From Sphaeroforma sirkka (taxonomy: Eukaryota; Opisthokonta; Ichthyosporea; Ichthyophonida): DNA of 32,500 bases. The notes beneath the pieces are model-generated. The model saw only the letters and a list, made by a program, of their open reading frames with translations, searched no databases and was not told where the DNA came from. Positions 21,673 through 32,500 of the stretch are shown here, one piece after another. Within the stretch, counting starts at the first letter, position 1, and each line of letters opens with the position of its first letter. The stretch is taken from positions 7,501 to 40,000 of the forward strand of contig LUCW03000303.1 of assembly GCA_001586965.3 (NCBI GenBank), read 5' to 3'. The translations under genes were made by a program, and so were the position numbers.

Positions 21673-22239
21673 AAGAATATCGGCCACGTGGGATAAGATC
21701 GAAGGGCCAGAAACTGCGGCAGCGGCTAGCTCCTTTACAAGCTCATCTTTGCGGTTCACATGACGTCGAGATTGAGAAGATCCAACCACTCGTTGTCCAG
21801 TTATGGCGTCCCCAACTTTTGCGTTTTCCGCCTCAACATTCGGGGGCGAGGCATTCGGTATAGGTGGATTGAGCTGATTTTCAGTAGTAATAAACCGTCG
21901 ATCTCGAGACGATTCCTCCACTTGTTCAAGAGATATAGCCTTTCCAATGTCTGACCTTTCGCAGTCAGATAGCGAATTATGGGCTACACTACTAGGAGAC
22001 ACACGGACGCTGGCGAGCTTTCCCGCGGCAGTTGAGACCTCCTCTTCCAAGGCTTTAGGGTCCGACGAGTCATCCTCAGAGTTTTCATCAGAACCAAGCT
22101 CAGAAACGGCGTCCTCTACAGCTTCAACGGCAGGCTCAGTACCAGACGGACCAGTGTCCCCAGTAACCTCAGGAACCTCAACAGGCTTAGCAGGCTTAGA
22201 GCTGGCGGCTCTCTTGCCTTTGGAATTTCCTTTAGTCAT
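21673..22239 (-). pseudogene. N-terminal gag-like region of the LTR element
   Basis: Starts MTKGNSKGKRAASSKPAKP at 22239, followed by an acidic Glu/Ser-rich stretch and a basic segment (SQSRRHVNRKDELVKELAA). By strand and position it is the start of the gag of the fossil LTR element. No capsid fold is visible in this part. Assignment to this element rather than another rests on position. Confidence 0.45.
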
Positions 22240-22781
22240 AGTAATAGCTCAAGAACAGAAAATTTAGGTATAGTAAAATTAGCGTGTAGCTTACTTAGGG
22301 TAGTATAGCCACTATGAGGTAGTATAGAATACTTACAGTCCTGTCGCTGGATAGTAAGCAATTATTAGACAGTCTAGAAGCAGTAGAGCAGTACGTTATG
22401 TTCGAAAGGTAGCATTTACCGGTTGAGGTTCAGTACGCTCACAATCGCTCTGATGGTGACGCCGTTTGTGATATCGAATAGTAAGTTGGACCAGAACGTA
22501 CATACCCTTGTATATTTAGTTGCACAACTAAAGTTTTAATAATTCATTACTTACCTCTGAGTAGTATATCATAGACGCTGGCGTTATAGTTTGAAAAGTA
22601 CTTCATACGTTACATGATCGATCGGTTTTCATTATAATTTTATGGATCTACATAACATGTACTACTGGTATAATGCTCAAATGAGGATGCAGTTCGCACT
22701 GTTATAGATTGTTCTCGCAAGAATAACCTACTCGTTATTCTTCGTTCGCTAACCTTTTTATTACATTCTGTTTCTTGTCAG
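22240..22781. other. Boundary region between LTR fossil and the membrane/RGS gene
   Basis: No gene was recognised. Short GTAGTATAG words recur near 22290-22330. It could hold the 5' LTR of the fossil, but no matching copy was found at the left end. The last 40 bases are pyrimidine-rich and end TTTCTTGTCAG, a strong splice acceptor for the exon at 22782. Confidence 0.45.
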
Positions 22782-24394
22782 ATGCTGGAAAGCACCATAG
22801 CTGACGGCTTTAGCAGACCCAATACCAATACACGATATACAATGTATACTTTCACGGACTCGAAAACAGAGAGCAGTATGCATCGGGAAGCAGGTTTGGC
22901 CTCTCGGAGGTACTCTTGGATGATGGCAGGCGTGGTCTATCCTATTCTATTTGGCCTGTTGGTAACATTCTATTATCTGATGTACGACCAGCTGGGTTCG
23001 GTTGCAGAATTACAGATGGCGCTATTTACTGATCCCGAGAGGAAAAAAGACTGGGTCTTCGCTTATGCCTGTTTTATATTCTCCGGCACACTGTTGTCTT
23101 CTAGAATGAGCTTGATGTTCGGTCCCGGCATCACGGCTTTATCGTTCACTTCTGTGCATCAGTAGTTTATACGTCCGTAGTCGGCTTGATAAGCGCAGCC
23201 TTGTTTCTGGAACAGACATCCATCAAGGCACTAAATATCACAATGTCTTGTGAAACACCGATTGCCACAGAATCGCAAACATACAGCAACGTGTACGTCT
23301 GGTTTACGATACTGTACTACTACGGATTTTCGATGATCTTCTCTTCGGTTACCTGTCGTATGCGATTCATGTACCTGATTTTCTACAAGCGACAAAGTCG
23401 ACCTGAATATTGGAAGGGTGTGGTGCTGCACATAATATTCTTCAGTGTAACTGTAGGGTCATCATTCCTTGTGTGCCATTACGCTGATCTGGAGTGTACG
23501 ACTCTTCAACATCTTTCGGGCCCTATAGTTTTTGGTGCGGCAGTTGTTATCGAATACGCCTACTACTTCTTTCGCACTAGACACGCCAATTTGTACTTTG
23601 TGGATTGGATCGGTAATTTCCGCTGCTTTATCATCCGCGAGCTGTGCTTTTAGAGTCCACTCATCTACTCTCGGATAACCGGAGGAAAACGAGAAGGAGC
23701 TCTTGACTCTGCTGAGCATGGAAAAAACTGTATGTGCAATGCTATAGTACACCCTATGCATTCGTAATCGCTGTATATGTGATTCATTTAACATCATAGG
23801 TCGGGTATAGATTATATCCCTTATACTTTTGCTCCGCTCCGCAGCAAGCGGGCAGGACATTCATACATCAAGCTCTTCGTTAACCTACTTTATTGTATTA
23901 ATGCAACCACAGAGAAATATGTTCCTACGGTACGCAGAACGACGCCACTGCGCGGAACAAGTAGCATTCCTAATCGAGGTCCAAGCGTGTTCGCTGGCGA
24001 AGTATAGCGAGTCCAGTCCATAGTGGAGAAAGCGGTACATATTGCCAATACATATGTACGGCCGGATAGCGAGAAAGAGGTCAACTTGCCCGGGGCGATA
24101 CGAGATAAACTCTTACGCAGCATAGAAGAGAATGGCAACCCGGATATGACGCATTTCGACGAAGCGTTTCAAGAAATATCCAAGATGGTCACCAGCAATC
24201 TAGTTGTGAGTTTTATGAAAAGTTGCGAATATCTAGAGTATGCAGAGAAAGTGACAGAAGAACGAAGGATTCAGAAAGTTCTGGAAGACAAAGGCATGAT
24301 GGCTTCCCGTCGCCCTCAGCACAGACCAAAATCAGAATTGGAAGTCAGTCGAGATTCGCCATACAACAATGATCAAGCGATAACCATCGTCTAA
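22782..24394 (+). pseudogene. Multi-pass membrane protein with C-terminal RGS domain, apparently frame-broken
   Basis: 22782-23140 gives two hydrophobic segments (AGVVYPILFGLLVTFYYLMY and WVFAYACFIFSGTLL). A third (FIVHFCASVVYTSVVGLI) and three more (to 23580) follow in another frame. The RGS domain begins ELLTLLSMEKT (to 23729), then after a GTATGT...CAG intron (23730-23912) RNMFLRYAERRHCAEQ and VAFLIEVQACSLAKYS, and ends with VNLPGAIRDKLLRSIEEN, FDEAFQEISKMV and SFMKSCEYLEY. RGS domains speed GTP hydrolysis on G-alpha subunits; a membrane receptor fused to RGS is known in plants (AtRGS1) and fungi (GprK type). Frame changes are needed near 23130, 23612-23685 (possibly an intron) and 24010. 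Six hydrophobic segments are visible; a seventh could be in an upstream exon. Either a decaying gene or an assembly with base errors. Confidence 0.65.
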
Positions 24395-24536
24395 TGCCTT
24401 TATCAATCGTATACTTGTTATGCGAAATTTACACACATTACTACTAGAAGTTGCTACATATTATGCCAACAAATTTTTTTACCATAGAAGAAAACGCCTG
24501 TTTACCATTCACGATATATCAAAATATATCCGATTC

Positions 24537-24542
24537 AATAAA
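24537..24542 (+). terminator. Likely poly(A) signal of the membrane/RGS gene
   Basis: AATAAA lies 143 bases after the stop codon at 24394, in AT-rich sequence before the microsatellites. Confidence 0.5.
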
Positions 24543-24567
24543 AAATTATTAACACCCGCTTAATAAT

Positions 24568-24604
24568 CTGATTAAGCATCTATACTTTATCTCTACATCT
24601 CTCG

Positions 24605-24671
<67 letters not shown>

Positions 24672-24725
24672 AATACCTGCTTATTACTCTGATTAAGCAA
24701 CTATAATTTATCTCTATATCTCTCT

Positions 24726-24791
<66 letters not shown>
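24568..24791. repeat. 121-bp unit duplicated, each with a long (AT)n array
   Basis: CTGATTAAGCA starts at 24568 and again at 24689. Both are followed by CTATA, a TTTATCTCTA stretch and TCTC-rich sequence leading into 60 or more bases of (TA)n. The duplicated unit thus includes a non-repeat spacer as well as the microsatellite. Confidence 0.85.
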
Positions 24792-24793
<2 letters not shown>

Positions 24794-24846
24794 ATATATA
24801 TATTTTGTATACAAGGACAGGGACACATATGTACACATGCAATGTA

Positions 24847-26079
<1,233 letters not shown>

Positions 26080-26912
26080 TCATAATTTTAATCGATACAA
26101 TGACCCTACACTAAGCCCATGGTTCTCATCTATAAATGCCTCGGATAGATCAAATTCCGCAATCTTGTGCAAATCTGCTGTGCGCGGCAAGTAGGGCCTA
26201 CCAGGGTCACCTAGTACTACATCAACACCATGTGCTGCTAGTTTCTTGAGCCATGCAATAGCCAAGCTCGCGAACTCATCATCATAACAAATATCGCCCG
26301 CAAGGACCACATCCCACGGTATTTCTATTGTTCCCGAATATGTCAAGTGGTGCAAAATATCAATACAAAGTTGGACATTGTGTAAATATATGAGATACAC
26401 ACCTACACCCACCCACGCACACATACACGCACACATACATACAAATACACACAAACATACACCCACATACACATATATATACACACAAACATATACACGC
26501 GCGCACATACACATACACGCATGCGCGCACACAAAGAAGGCGATAGAAACAGAAAACATACGCACACACAAACACAAACAAACAACAACCGGGACTGAAA
26601 CAAAACAGAAACAGAAACAAAACAGACACACACAGATCTATATATATATATATATATATAATATGTCTACTGGACACACTGGACCTGAACGCGCGCACGC
26701 ATATATATATATGCATGCGCACGCGCGCACATACATACACTGACGCACGCATGCACACAAAACATATATGTTTGCACGCACACGTAATATATATATATAT
26801 CGTTCACACGCGCACATATATATGCGCATACGCATGGTTTACAAAAAAAAAAATTACATACGTACGTACGTATACGTACGTACGTACGTACGTATGTGTA
26901 ATATATAATATA

Positions 26913-26949
<37 letters not shown>

Positions 26950-27276
26950 TATGACTATATATATTATAACTAATAATAATGTATATATATAATATATATA
27001 TATATATATAATAATGCACACGCACACGCACGTATCATGTATATATGCGTATATATTATATATGCATACATATATAATAATATATATATATAATATATAA
27101 TATATATATAATAATGCATGCATATACATGCATGCGCACAGTCATCACGCACGTAATATGCATATGCATATGTAATGTGCGCACATTATATAATATGGAA
27201 CATGATCTGCGTACGTACGTACGTGCGTACGTGCACGCACATCACGCACACGCGCATTATCAATATATATATGTGT

Positions 27277-27316
<40 letters not shown>

Positions 27317-27428
27317 TAAATATATGTATAACCCCCTTAACAGATACACACACATATATATATATATATGTATACATACATAATATATATATATATATAT
27401 ACACATATGGATGCATGGATGCATATAT

Positions 27429-27472
<44 letters not shown>

Positions 27473-27541
27473 ATACATAGACATATACTTAATACTTATA
27501 CATAGATACATTCATAGATACATAGATACATAGATACATAG

Positions 27542-27598
<57 letters not shown>

Positions 27599-29153
27599 TG
27601 TATGTATATTATATCTACTCCCGAATGCAATATAACAGCAAAGATTCAATCGGGTGTACTCGGCGACAAAAAAATGGACAAAGCCTTAAGTGAAACTCGG
27701 AGCTGGCAGTTTCAGCGATTGAACAGGAGTAAAATGATCTCGTTAAGAGTTAATAACATGCGAAAAACATTCACAAGCAATAACAATACAGCTGGCTATG
27801 GAAATGTTCTTTGTGCCTGGGCATACCTTCAGGAATACTTTCCCCAATCAAGTTAGTGGAATCGAAGCAGTCGAATTCCATATTATTGACGTGAGCGTTT
27901 ATTTCACACGAAGCCTGAGAGAAAGTGCTCAAAGGCATTAGATAAACTTAAAAAGTATTGGCAGTCGGTCTACGAAAGTAAGAGTCAATCAGATTTGAAA
28001 CTTATATGCACATATACCAAGCCGAAAGCGTGGTTTAGGCACGCGCACTACTTCAGGCAACAAACGCACTTTATGCAGACGAAGTACTATGCACCCAACA
28101 ATCTGTACACAATTCAGATGGTTTGATATCTTTTAACATATGAATACAATAGCTCGATCTCCGGTCGCAACAAATTCTTTTGTGAGTATGACTGAGCATG
28201 TATCAAACTTGACGGAGACAAAATATAATACTTTTGGAGCCGAGTGGCTTCATACCAGAGCGCAGTCGTCGATGTCGTTGACCGTTATATGTGACGCTCC
28301 CGCTAAACGGCATGCAAGAGCGACGATCCCACATCCAGCTCCAATATCAAGCACGCGCTGATGACACCCAAGCCCGGTTGGGTGCACGTAGCAGAAGTCG
28401 TACGTATGAGGACATATTCAAAACTAGAGAATTGCGAGACTGACTGCTTGCATCGTGGTGGAAATGGCTTTATATCGTACGAAGCAAGCTCTTGCATTGA
28501 AGCTTAGTTAAAACGCATCGTTGATCATCCTCGCTATACCAGCGGTAATCTATGCAGACAGTAAACAAAACAGTAGCCGTAAAGCTTTCTTCTGTTTAAG
28601 CGATCAGAATCTATGAGCGGCACAGCACAGTAAAGCAGACCAAACCTCAAACTCTCAGACGAGCGGGTAAGATGCGTGACCTGGGCACTGTGACTGTGCA
28701 TTAAAAAGTTTAAACACATACCTTGTCCTTAACGGTGTGGGGGTTGTCAATTATGTATCGCGCGAGTGTTGCGCCACCGGGCCATGCAAATCCCCAAAAC
28801 GGTGCCTCGATATTATGCTCGGTGCGCAAGTCGGCGAGCTCGTTTTCACCTGCTCGATATAACTCGCAATCTGAGGTGATCAGCCTCAAGTAAATCTCAG
28901 GTACTAAAGGTACATCTCGTACTAGCTTGGTGTTGTCCGATATGAATTTTTGATAAAGAGGAATCGGGTCGCTAGGACCGGCTGGTGATTGTCGGTCAGT
29001 ATGCAGGGGTCTCATTGACATGCGTGGCGTCGAACTATACGCAATGGCTACACAGTTAGTTGGTTCCAGCATCGGCCGCCACCTCGTTTTTATTGTGGAT
29101 TTGTGATATGCTCTCTGACCTATGCAGAAAGCTCTCCTAGAAAGCGTGTACAT
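26080..29153 (-). CDS. ETFBKMT: ETFB lysine methyltransferase-like protein (METTL20 family)
   Basis: Four minus-strand exons with matching phases: 29153-28722, 28357-28256, 27914-27827, 26324-26080; 288 codons before the stop. Human ETFBKMT is about 262 residues. The start at 29153 gives a Ser/Arg-rich, acid-free first 30 residues, as expected for a mitochondrial targeting sequence; the human enzyme is mitochondrial. Family blocks in order: [20 protein letters not shown], the SAM-binding motif [15 protein letters not shown] (about residue 145), [35 protein letters not shown], and [14 protein letters not shown]. Known members trimethylate lysines of the electron-transfer flavoprotein beta subunit and thereby reduce electron transfer from acyl-CoA dehydrogenases. 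That substrate is inferred from the family. All donors here are GTATG. No frame break was seen. The third intron is 1.5 kb and nearly all simple repeat. Confidence 0.9.
26396..27596. repeat. 1.2-kb mixed simple-repeat tract inside an intron
   Basis: Fills most of intron 3 of the methyltransferase. It holds CA-rich blocks (26396-26640), alternating (TA), GCGC and (ACGT)n palindromes (26700-26900 and near 27211-27240), many (TA)n arrays, an 8-bp ATAGATAC repeat (27500-27545) and a final (TA)n to 27596. Much of it is alternating purine-pyrimidine and self-complementary, so it can form hairpins or Z-DNA. No exon lies inside. Confidence 0.92.
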
Positions 29154-29347
29154 CTTGAGTTCACTCTCGTGTCAGTTTAAACGACGGAGGACGATGTACA
29201 GCTACTACTAGCCTACTACTATTTAACTAATATTTATTTATTTACTGTTACAATAGCCTGCTCTCGACTCTCTCGTGTATGCCAGTCCCCGCGACTTGAC
29301 TTTCTGAAAAAAAAAAGAGGGAAAAAATGGCAGTAGAAACACTAAAG

Positions 29348-29371
29348 CCCTAAAACCCTAAAACCCTAAAA
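29348..29371. promoter_or_regulatory. Three telomere-like CCCTAAAA units (telobox-like)
   Basis: Exactly three tandem CCCTAAAA units, TTTTAGGG on the minus strand, about 195 bases upstream of the methyltransferase ATG. It could be a telobox-type promoter element bound by Myb-like factors, as known in plants and some fungi, or a small interstitial telomere-repeat insertion. Which telomere repeat this organism uses is not known from the window. Confidence 0.6.
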
Positions 29372-29392
29372 CAGCACGTATTTACTATTTAG

Positions 29393-29740
29393 TCGGGGCC
29401 CCTGGGGCCTGGGCCTGTGGGCTGGTGAGCGCTGGCCCTGGTGGCTGGACGACTACGGCTGGAGTGCCCTCACTCACCAGTCACCGCCCTCTCTTGACTG
29501 ACAGTCGACAGTGGCAGGGGACTGGGGCCTGGGGCTGGGGGATAGGACTCAGGGCATCTAAATTGGTTAAAATATGTATTTTTTAGAAACCAAAAAGAAG
29601 AAAAAAGTACCATGTGAACAGCCATTTCGGCCGTCTCATTGGGCGAAAGGGTTTGGCGGGATAGTATCATCTCCCTCAGCCCTCTCAGCCCTCAGGCCCT
29701 CACGCCACGGGTCACCCGTCACACCGGTCTCATAACAAAC
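29393..29740. repeat. GC-rich block with GGCC/CCTGG words
   Basis: 29393-29540 and 29670-29730 are rich in GGGGCCTGG-like and CAGCCCTC-like words, unlike the AT-rich surroundings. Short complementary words (CCCTGGGG/GGCCTGGG, CACTCACCAG/CTGGTGAGCG) suggest weak hairpins. It may be a promoter-proximal GC island or part of an insertion. Confidence 0.5.
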
Positions 29741-30013
29741 GTAAAGCGTATATACGTTTGTACGCAATGCGTCAGCGAGAATACGTTATATATTTACTAT
29801 CAAACCGATAAGGCTATATACACTGCTATTTACATATTCTGGGTCGTGTGGCCGTTTCTATACCATATTTATATTCCGGGACTCAAACACGAGTGATGGA
29901 TTTCTCGGTCGCAGGTGCACGCGGTAACAATACACAGTACGCGGTAATGTGTGGTATATTTCTAAACCATATTCTTGTTGATACTAAATGCCATTTTTAA
30001 AGTCGTGAAGGGG

Positions 30014-30019
30014 TTTATT
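30014..30019 (-). terminator. Poly(A) signal 18 bases after the MOB2-like stop
   Basis: AATAAA on the minus strand (TTTATT on plus) lies 18 bases downstream of the stop codon at 30039-30037. This implies a very short 3' UTR. Confidence 0.55.
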
Positions 30020-30036
30020 CTTTATACGTCTACGGC

Positions 30037-32308
30037 TTATAATCCGAATTCTTTGAGTAGCGGTTCCATAGGGGCACATTCTTTGTGGTCTAGCAATCGG
30101 TGGACGAGTCCGAAGTAGCAAAAATGTTGGAATATCGTATTCAGGTGCCCGTTCAAACCTAATTCCAAGACCTACAGGCATTTAGAAAGGTATCAGACGG
30201 TATCAGAATTAGAAATGCATAACTGGATGAATAGCATTCATTACAGAGTGGCGTTCTCAGGTTGACAAATGCGCTTGGCATACTGAGACGAGAGCGCTGA
30301 CGAGGAAAGTTCAATAGTGAAGGGATAACAGGCGAGAGAACAGGGAGAGCATTCAAACATACTCACAGTACATATTCAGGAAAAGCATAAAAAGATTCAC
30401 ACACTACAACAGAAGCAGGCGGAGAAAAACGCAGGGGCGGAGAAGATAGGGAATTAAAAATCTAACAGAACAAATTTAGGAAAAGTATAAAAAATTCACA
30501 CACAATATTGACAGACTACAACAGAAGCACGCGGAGAGAAACGCAGGGACGGAGAAGATAGGGAATTAAAAATACAGATAATACTGAGAGTTGCATACCT
30601 GTGAGTAGTGTGAGTGGTACATATGTGATAAAACATGAAAGAGCAGCTTGAATATCTTTTTGCAAACCGTCAGGAAATCTCTGGAAAAGTTCATATCTGT
30701 GGTAGGAATCAGAAATAAAAAAAGCCAATCGTGAGCAAAAAATGATGTGATCTAAATGTATAGGCAGCGTCAGCCCCCGTCGGCGACAGAGCTCGTGACT
30801 AAGGACAATAAGCAATTTAAGAAGTATTTCGTTGACTGTGGACGTCCTCTAGCGCAAAACCAGGGATTACAAGGCTCGCGGATACCGGGAGAAAAATTTC
30901 ACAAAATAGAGAGAACAGCATCATTAGGATCAACACTGCTTCGATTCGGATCTCAGAGCCACAAGTAGTTGAATTTGAAGTGTTTCACGTATATAGATAG
31001 AACAACAGAAAAATCCAGATTTAGGTAGATCCAAAGCCTATAATTTAGCGCTAAATGTGCTTGCTTAGCAGCCAGATTAACAATGTTTTAGATCGTAATT
31101 CAATTGAATCGCATCGACGCTCAACAGACTAATCTGCTACAGTATCAACGGCATACCTAAAGCTTTAAATAATAGAGAGGCGCACCGAAAGCTAGGAGTG
31201 AAATACCCTTCAATGCGTCTCAGGCAGTACGATGACAACCCAACATGAGCCCAACTTACTCACCAGTGCATTGGTTGTTTAAATCGCACAAAAACAACTA
31301 GATAGAACCGACCACCATCTTAACATACCTAAGCGTGTGGGGAATATATTTTCGTCCTCGATCTGCGTCTGTATATAGCTCATAGCGTATTCGATGTAGT
31401 TGGGAGCCGCCAAGCCCTTCACCTTTTTCCCTCGTTCGTCAAACCATACAAATTCAGTCCTGCGTCAATTAAATCGTGTATACATCAGGCTACGGCTAAC
31501 CCGTGACTTTTTGGACGTAAGAAGATAAAATTCAATTTCGCATATGGATACTGTATACTGCAGATAGTTGCATACCAAAGAAATATACTCAGATGCTACA
31601 TACGAACGTGATTGCTTATTCGACTACGATCTAATTTCAATGCTTGCATACTTTGAGCCGGCGGACATGGTCGGACACCGCGACACATTGCAGAAATCGG
31701 AGAGGGTGGCGTATAGCACCGATGTGTGATTGAAGAATGGGCCCACTATAATACAAAGGTCCGCAGGGGTTAGTTTACGATAGTTGCAATACACAATTGT
31801 AAGGTGGATAAGTACAACGTATGGAGATCTACATCAATGGTTAAATTTGGATTAATTTGGAAATCCAGATGTCTTAATAACACACTGGCGCTCTACAATC
31901 AAGTATAGATATTCGCACCCTCAGAATCACAGAATGCTATGAAAACACGTGCTCGGCTCATGAAGTAGTGTATCTGCTACAGAGAGCAGTATTTTTACAG
32001 ACAATTATGTGAAGGCTTCCAATGCTATTTAATTTACAGGGTTTATATGCCACACAACAAGTCGCAAATACGTTACACAGAGTGGCATCGAACGAAGAAA
32101 CATACTACATTCTTATCTAAACAGCTAGTTGCTAGCATTTATAAAACAGACCAGCTACACACCGTTTGCAGCCACCCATTCGTTCTGAGGCACGTGTATG
32201 GGACAGGCTACCATTTCTTTCCAGTTGTAGTCGAAAGCCTTCGTCTTGACATTCGATTCGCCGAGCCATTGTGCTGCTACCTCGACCGTACCCTTTTTCT
32301 TCTTACCT
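30037..32308 (-). CDS. MOB2-like kinase adaptor (NDR kinase regulator), missing first exon
   Basis: Minus-strand exons with matching phases: 32308-32163, 31745-31652, 31459-31329, 30696-30599, 30171-30037; about 200 residues visible. Family blocks: QNEWVAANVGPFFNHTSVLY, LSDFCNVSRCPTMSAGSK, FVWFDERGKKVK, APNYIEYAMSYIQTQIEDEN, IFKLLFHVLSHMYHSHY, ELGLNGHLNTIFQHF, LLDHKECAPMEPL. The zinc ligands of Mob proteins appear kept: CNVSRC (Cys-x4-Cys) and HMYHSH (two His five apart). DERGKKVK, FHVLSHMY and L.L.GHLNT match MOB2 better than MOB1 or MOB3, whose equivalents are ADG.N.KK and EEAHLNT. MOB2 binds NDR1/2 kinases and competes with MOB1 in animals; that role is inferred. The first visible exon starts in phase 2, so the initiator exon lies right of 32308 or outside the window. 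Confidence 0.9.
30374..30573. repeat. Tandem duplication of about 100 bp in a MOB2 intron
   Basis: Two copies, about 30374-30461 and 30475-30568, share AGGAAAAG.ATAAAAA, ATTCACACAC, ACTACAACAGAAGCA, CGGAGA.AAACGCAGGG and GGAGAAGATAGGGAATTAAA. The second has a 14-base insert. They lie in the last intron of the MOB2-like gene. Confidence 0.85.
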
Positions 32309-32500
32309 CTATATCAACAAATGCGGAGAAATTGAACGACATTGAGACTTGAAGGGATGCATATCACACAGATGCGTTGATAAATTGAATGATCAAATAT
32401 ACTGTCATGATGGATGCATGTGTCATTTAAACACACAAAAAAACCAGTTTACGACCCCAAGCACCATTAGAAACCAACAAATACATCTATACATATCCCT
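32309..32500 (-). other. Start of the intron upstream of the first visible MOB2 exon
   Basis: The acceptor TATAG ends at 32309. No initiator exon with the family start was recognised in the remaining 190 bases; it may lie past the window. Confidence 0.5.

Larger units (their letters stand above)
10812..22239 (-). mobile_element. Fossil Ty3/gypsy-like LTR retrotransposon, heavily interrupted
   Basis: On the minus strand, in order from the right: gag-like region, zinc-knuckle-like region, aspartic protease, reverse transcriptase, RNase H, a Dam-like region, integrase. This gag-protease-RT-RH-integrase order is that of the Ty3/gypsy (Metaviridae) group. Without its insertions the element would be about 5.3 kb. 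It is clearly broken, with well over ten interruptions counting nested insertions, and is old: it carries three separate LINE insertions, one hosting a further LINE, plus the repeat at 10430-10811. LTRs and primer-binding site were not recognised, so the outer limits are minimum limits. Confidence 0.8.
29154..30036 (-). promoter_or_regulatory. Upstream region of the methyltransferase gene
   Basis: 883 bases between the methyltransferase start and the end of the MOB2-like gene, both on the minus strand. It must hold the methyltransferase promoter. It contains an A-run (29306-29316), the telobox-like array and a GC-rich block. No TATA box could be assigned with confidence. Confidence 0.5.

Noticed and set aside
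26378-27511. Cys-Val-rich and Tyr-Ile-rich open frames, and a palindromic ACGT array considered as a CRISPR-like or origin-like structure
   Set aside because: All lie in a eukaryotic intron made of simple repeats; there are no spaced identical repeats with unique spacers.
27602-27856. Plus-strand 84-codon frame
   Set aside because: Overlaps exon 3 of the methyltransferase on the opposite strand and has no motif of its own.
30756-30968. Plus-strand 70-codon frame
   Set aside because: Lies in an intron of the minus-strand MOB2-like gene and shows no family motif.
32047-32352. Plus-strand 101-codon frame
   Set aside because: It is the antisense of the first visible MOB2-like exon, which has clear homology on the minus strand.

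Overview
This is a eukaryotic window. Its genes are split by short GT-AG introns, most of whose donors read GTATG. Long (AT)n, (AC/GT)n and (ACGT)n arrays sit in introns and between genes, and decayed retrotransposons fill the middle third. The gene set (an ETFBKMT-like methyltransferase, a MOB2-like protein, a PIR1/DUSP11-like RNA phosphatase, a multi-pass membrane protein with an RGS domain) suggests a unicellular relative of animals such as an ichthyosporean. That assignment is an inference from gene content and intron style only.

Layout: 694-3665 (+) is the 3' part of an alpha/beta-hydrolase gene. A very acidic, disordered-looking insert of about 370 residues separates its catalytic-acid segment from its catalytic-His segment. 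4161-7229 (+) is a five-exon gene for a cysteine-dependent RNA 5'-phosphatase; its first visible exon is phase-compatible with the last hydrolase exon, so a fusion is possible. 7230-10429 has no recognised gene, only one orphan reading frame. 10430-22239 is a nest of fossils: a Ty3-like LTR element on the minus strand, an old LINE tail inserted in it, a near full-length LINE inserted in that tail in the opposite orientation, and a 584-bp repeat inserted in that LINE. A second, rearranged copy of the 584-bp repeat lies in the integrase region of the LTR element. 22782-24394 (+) is a membrane/RGS gene that appears to be decaying. 24568-25130 is microsatellite. 26080-29153 (-) is a complete four-exon ETFB lysine methyltransferase-like gene whose third intron is 1.5 kb of simple repeats. 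29154-30036 is its upstream region, with a telobox-like array and a GC-rich block. 30037-32308 (-) is a MOB2-like gene missing only its first exon or exons.

The genes do not form an operon or obvious pathway; each looks independently transcribed. The exon models rest on homology joined to matching splice phases, all worked out by eye. The hydrolase, phosphatase, methyltransferase and MOB2 models each splice without a frame break. The membrane/RGS gene does not.
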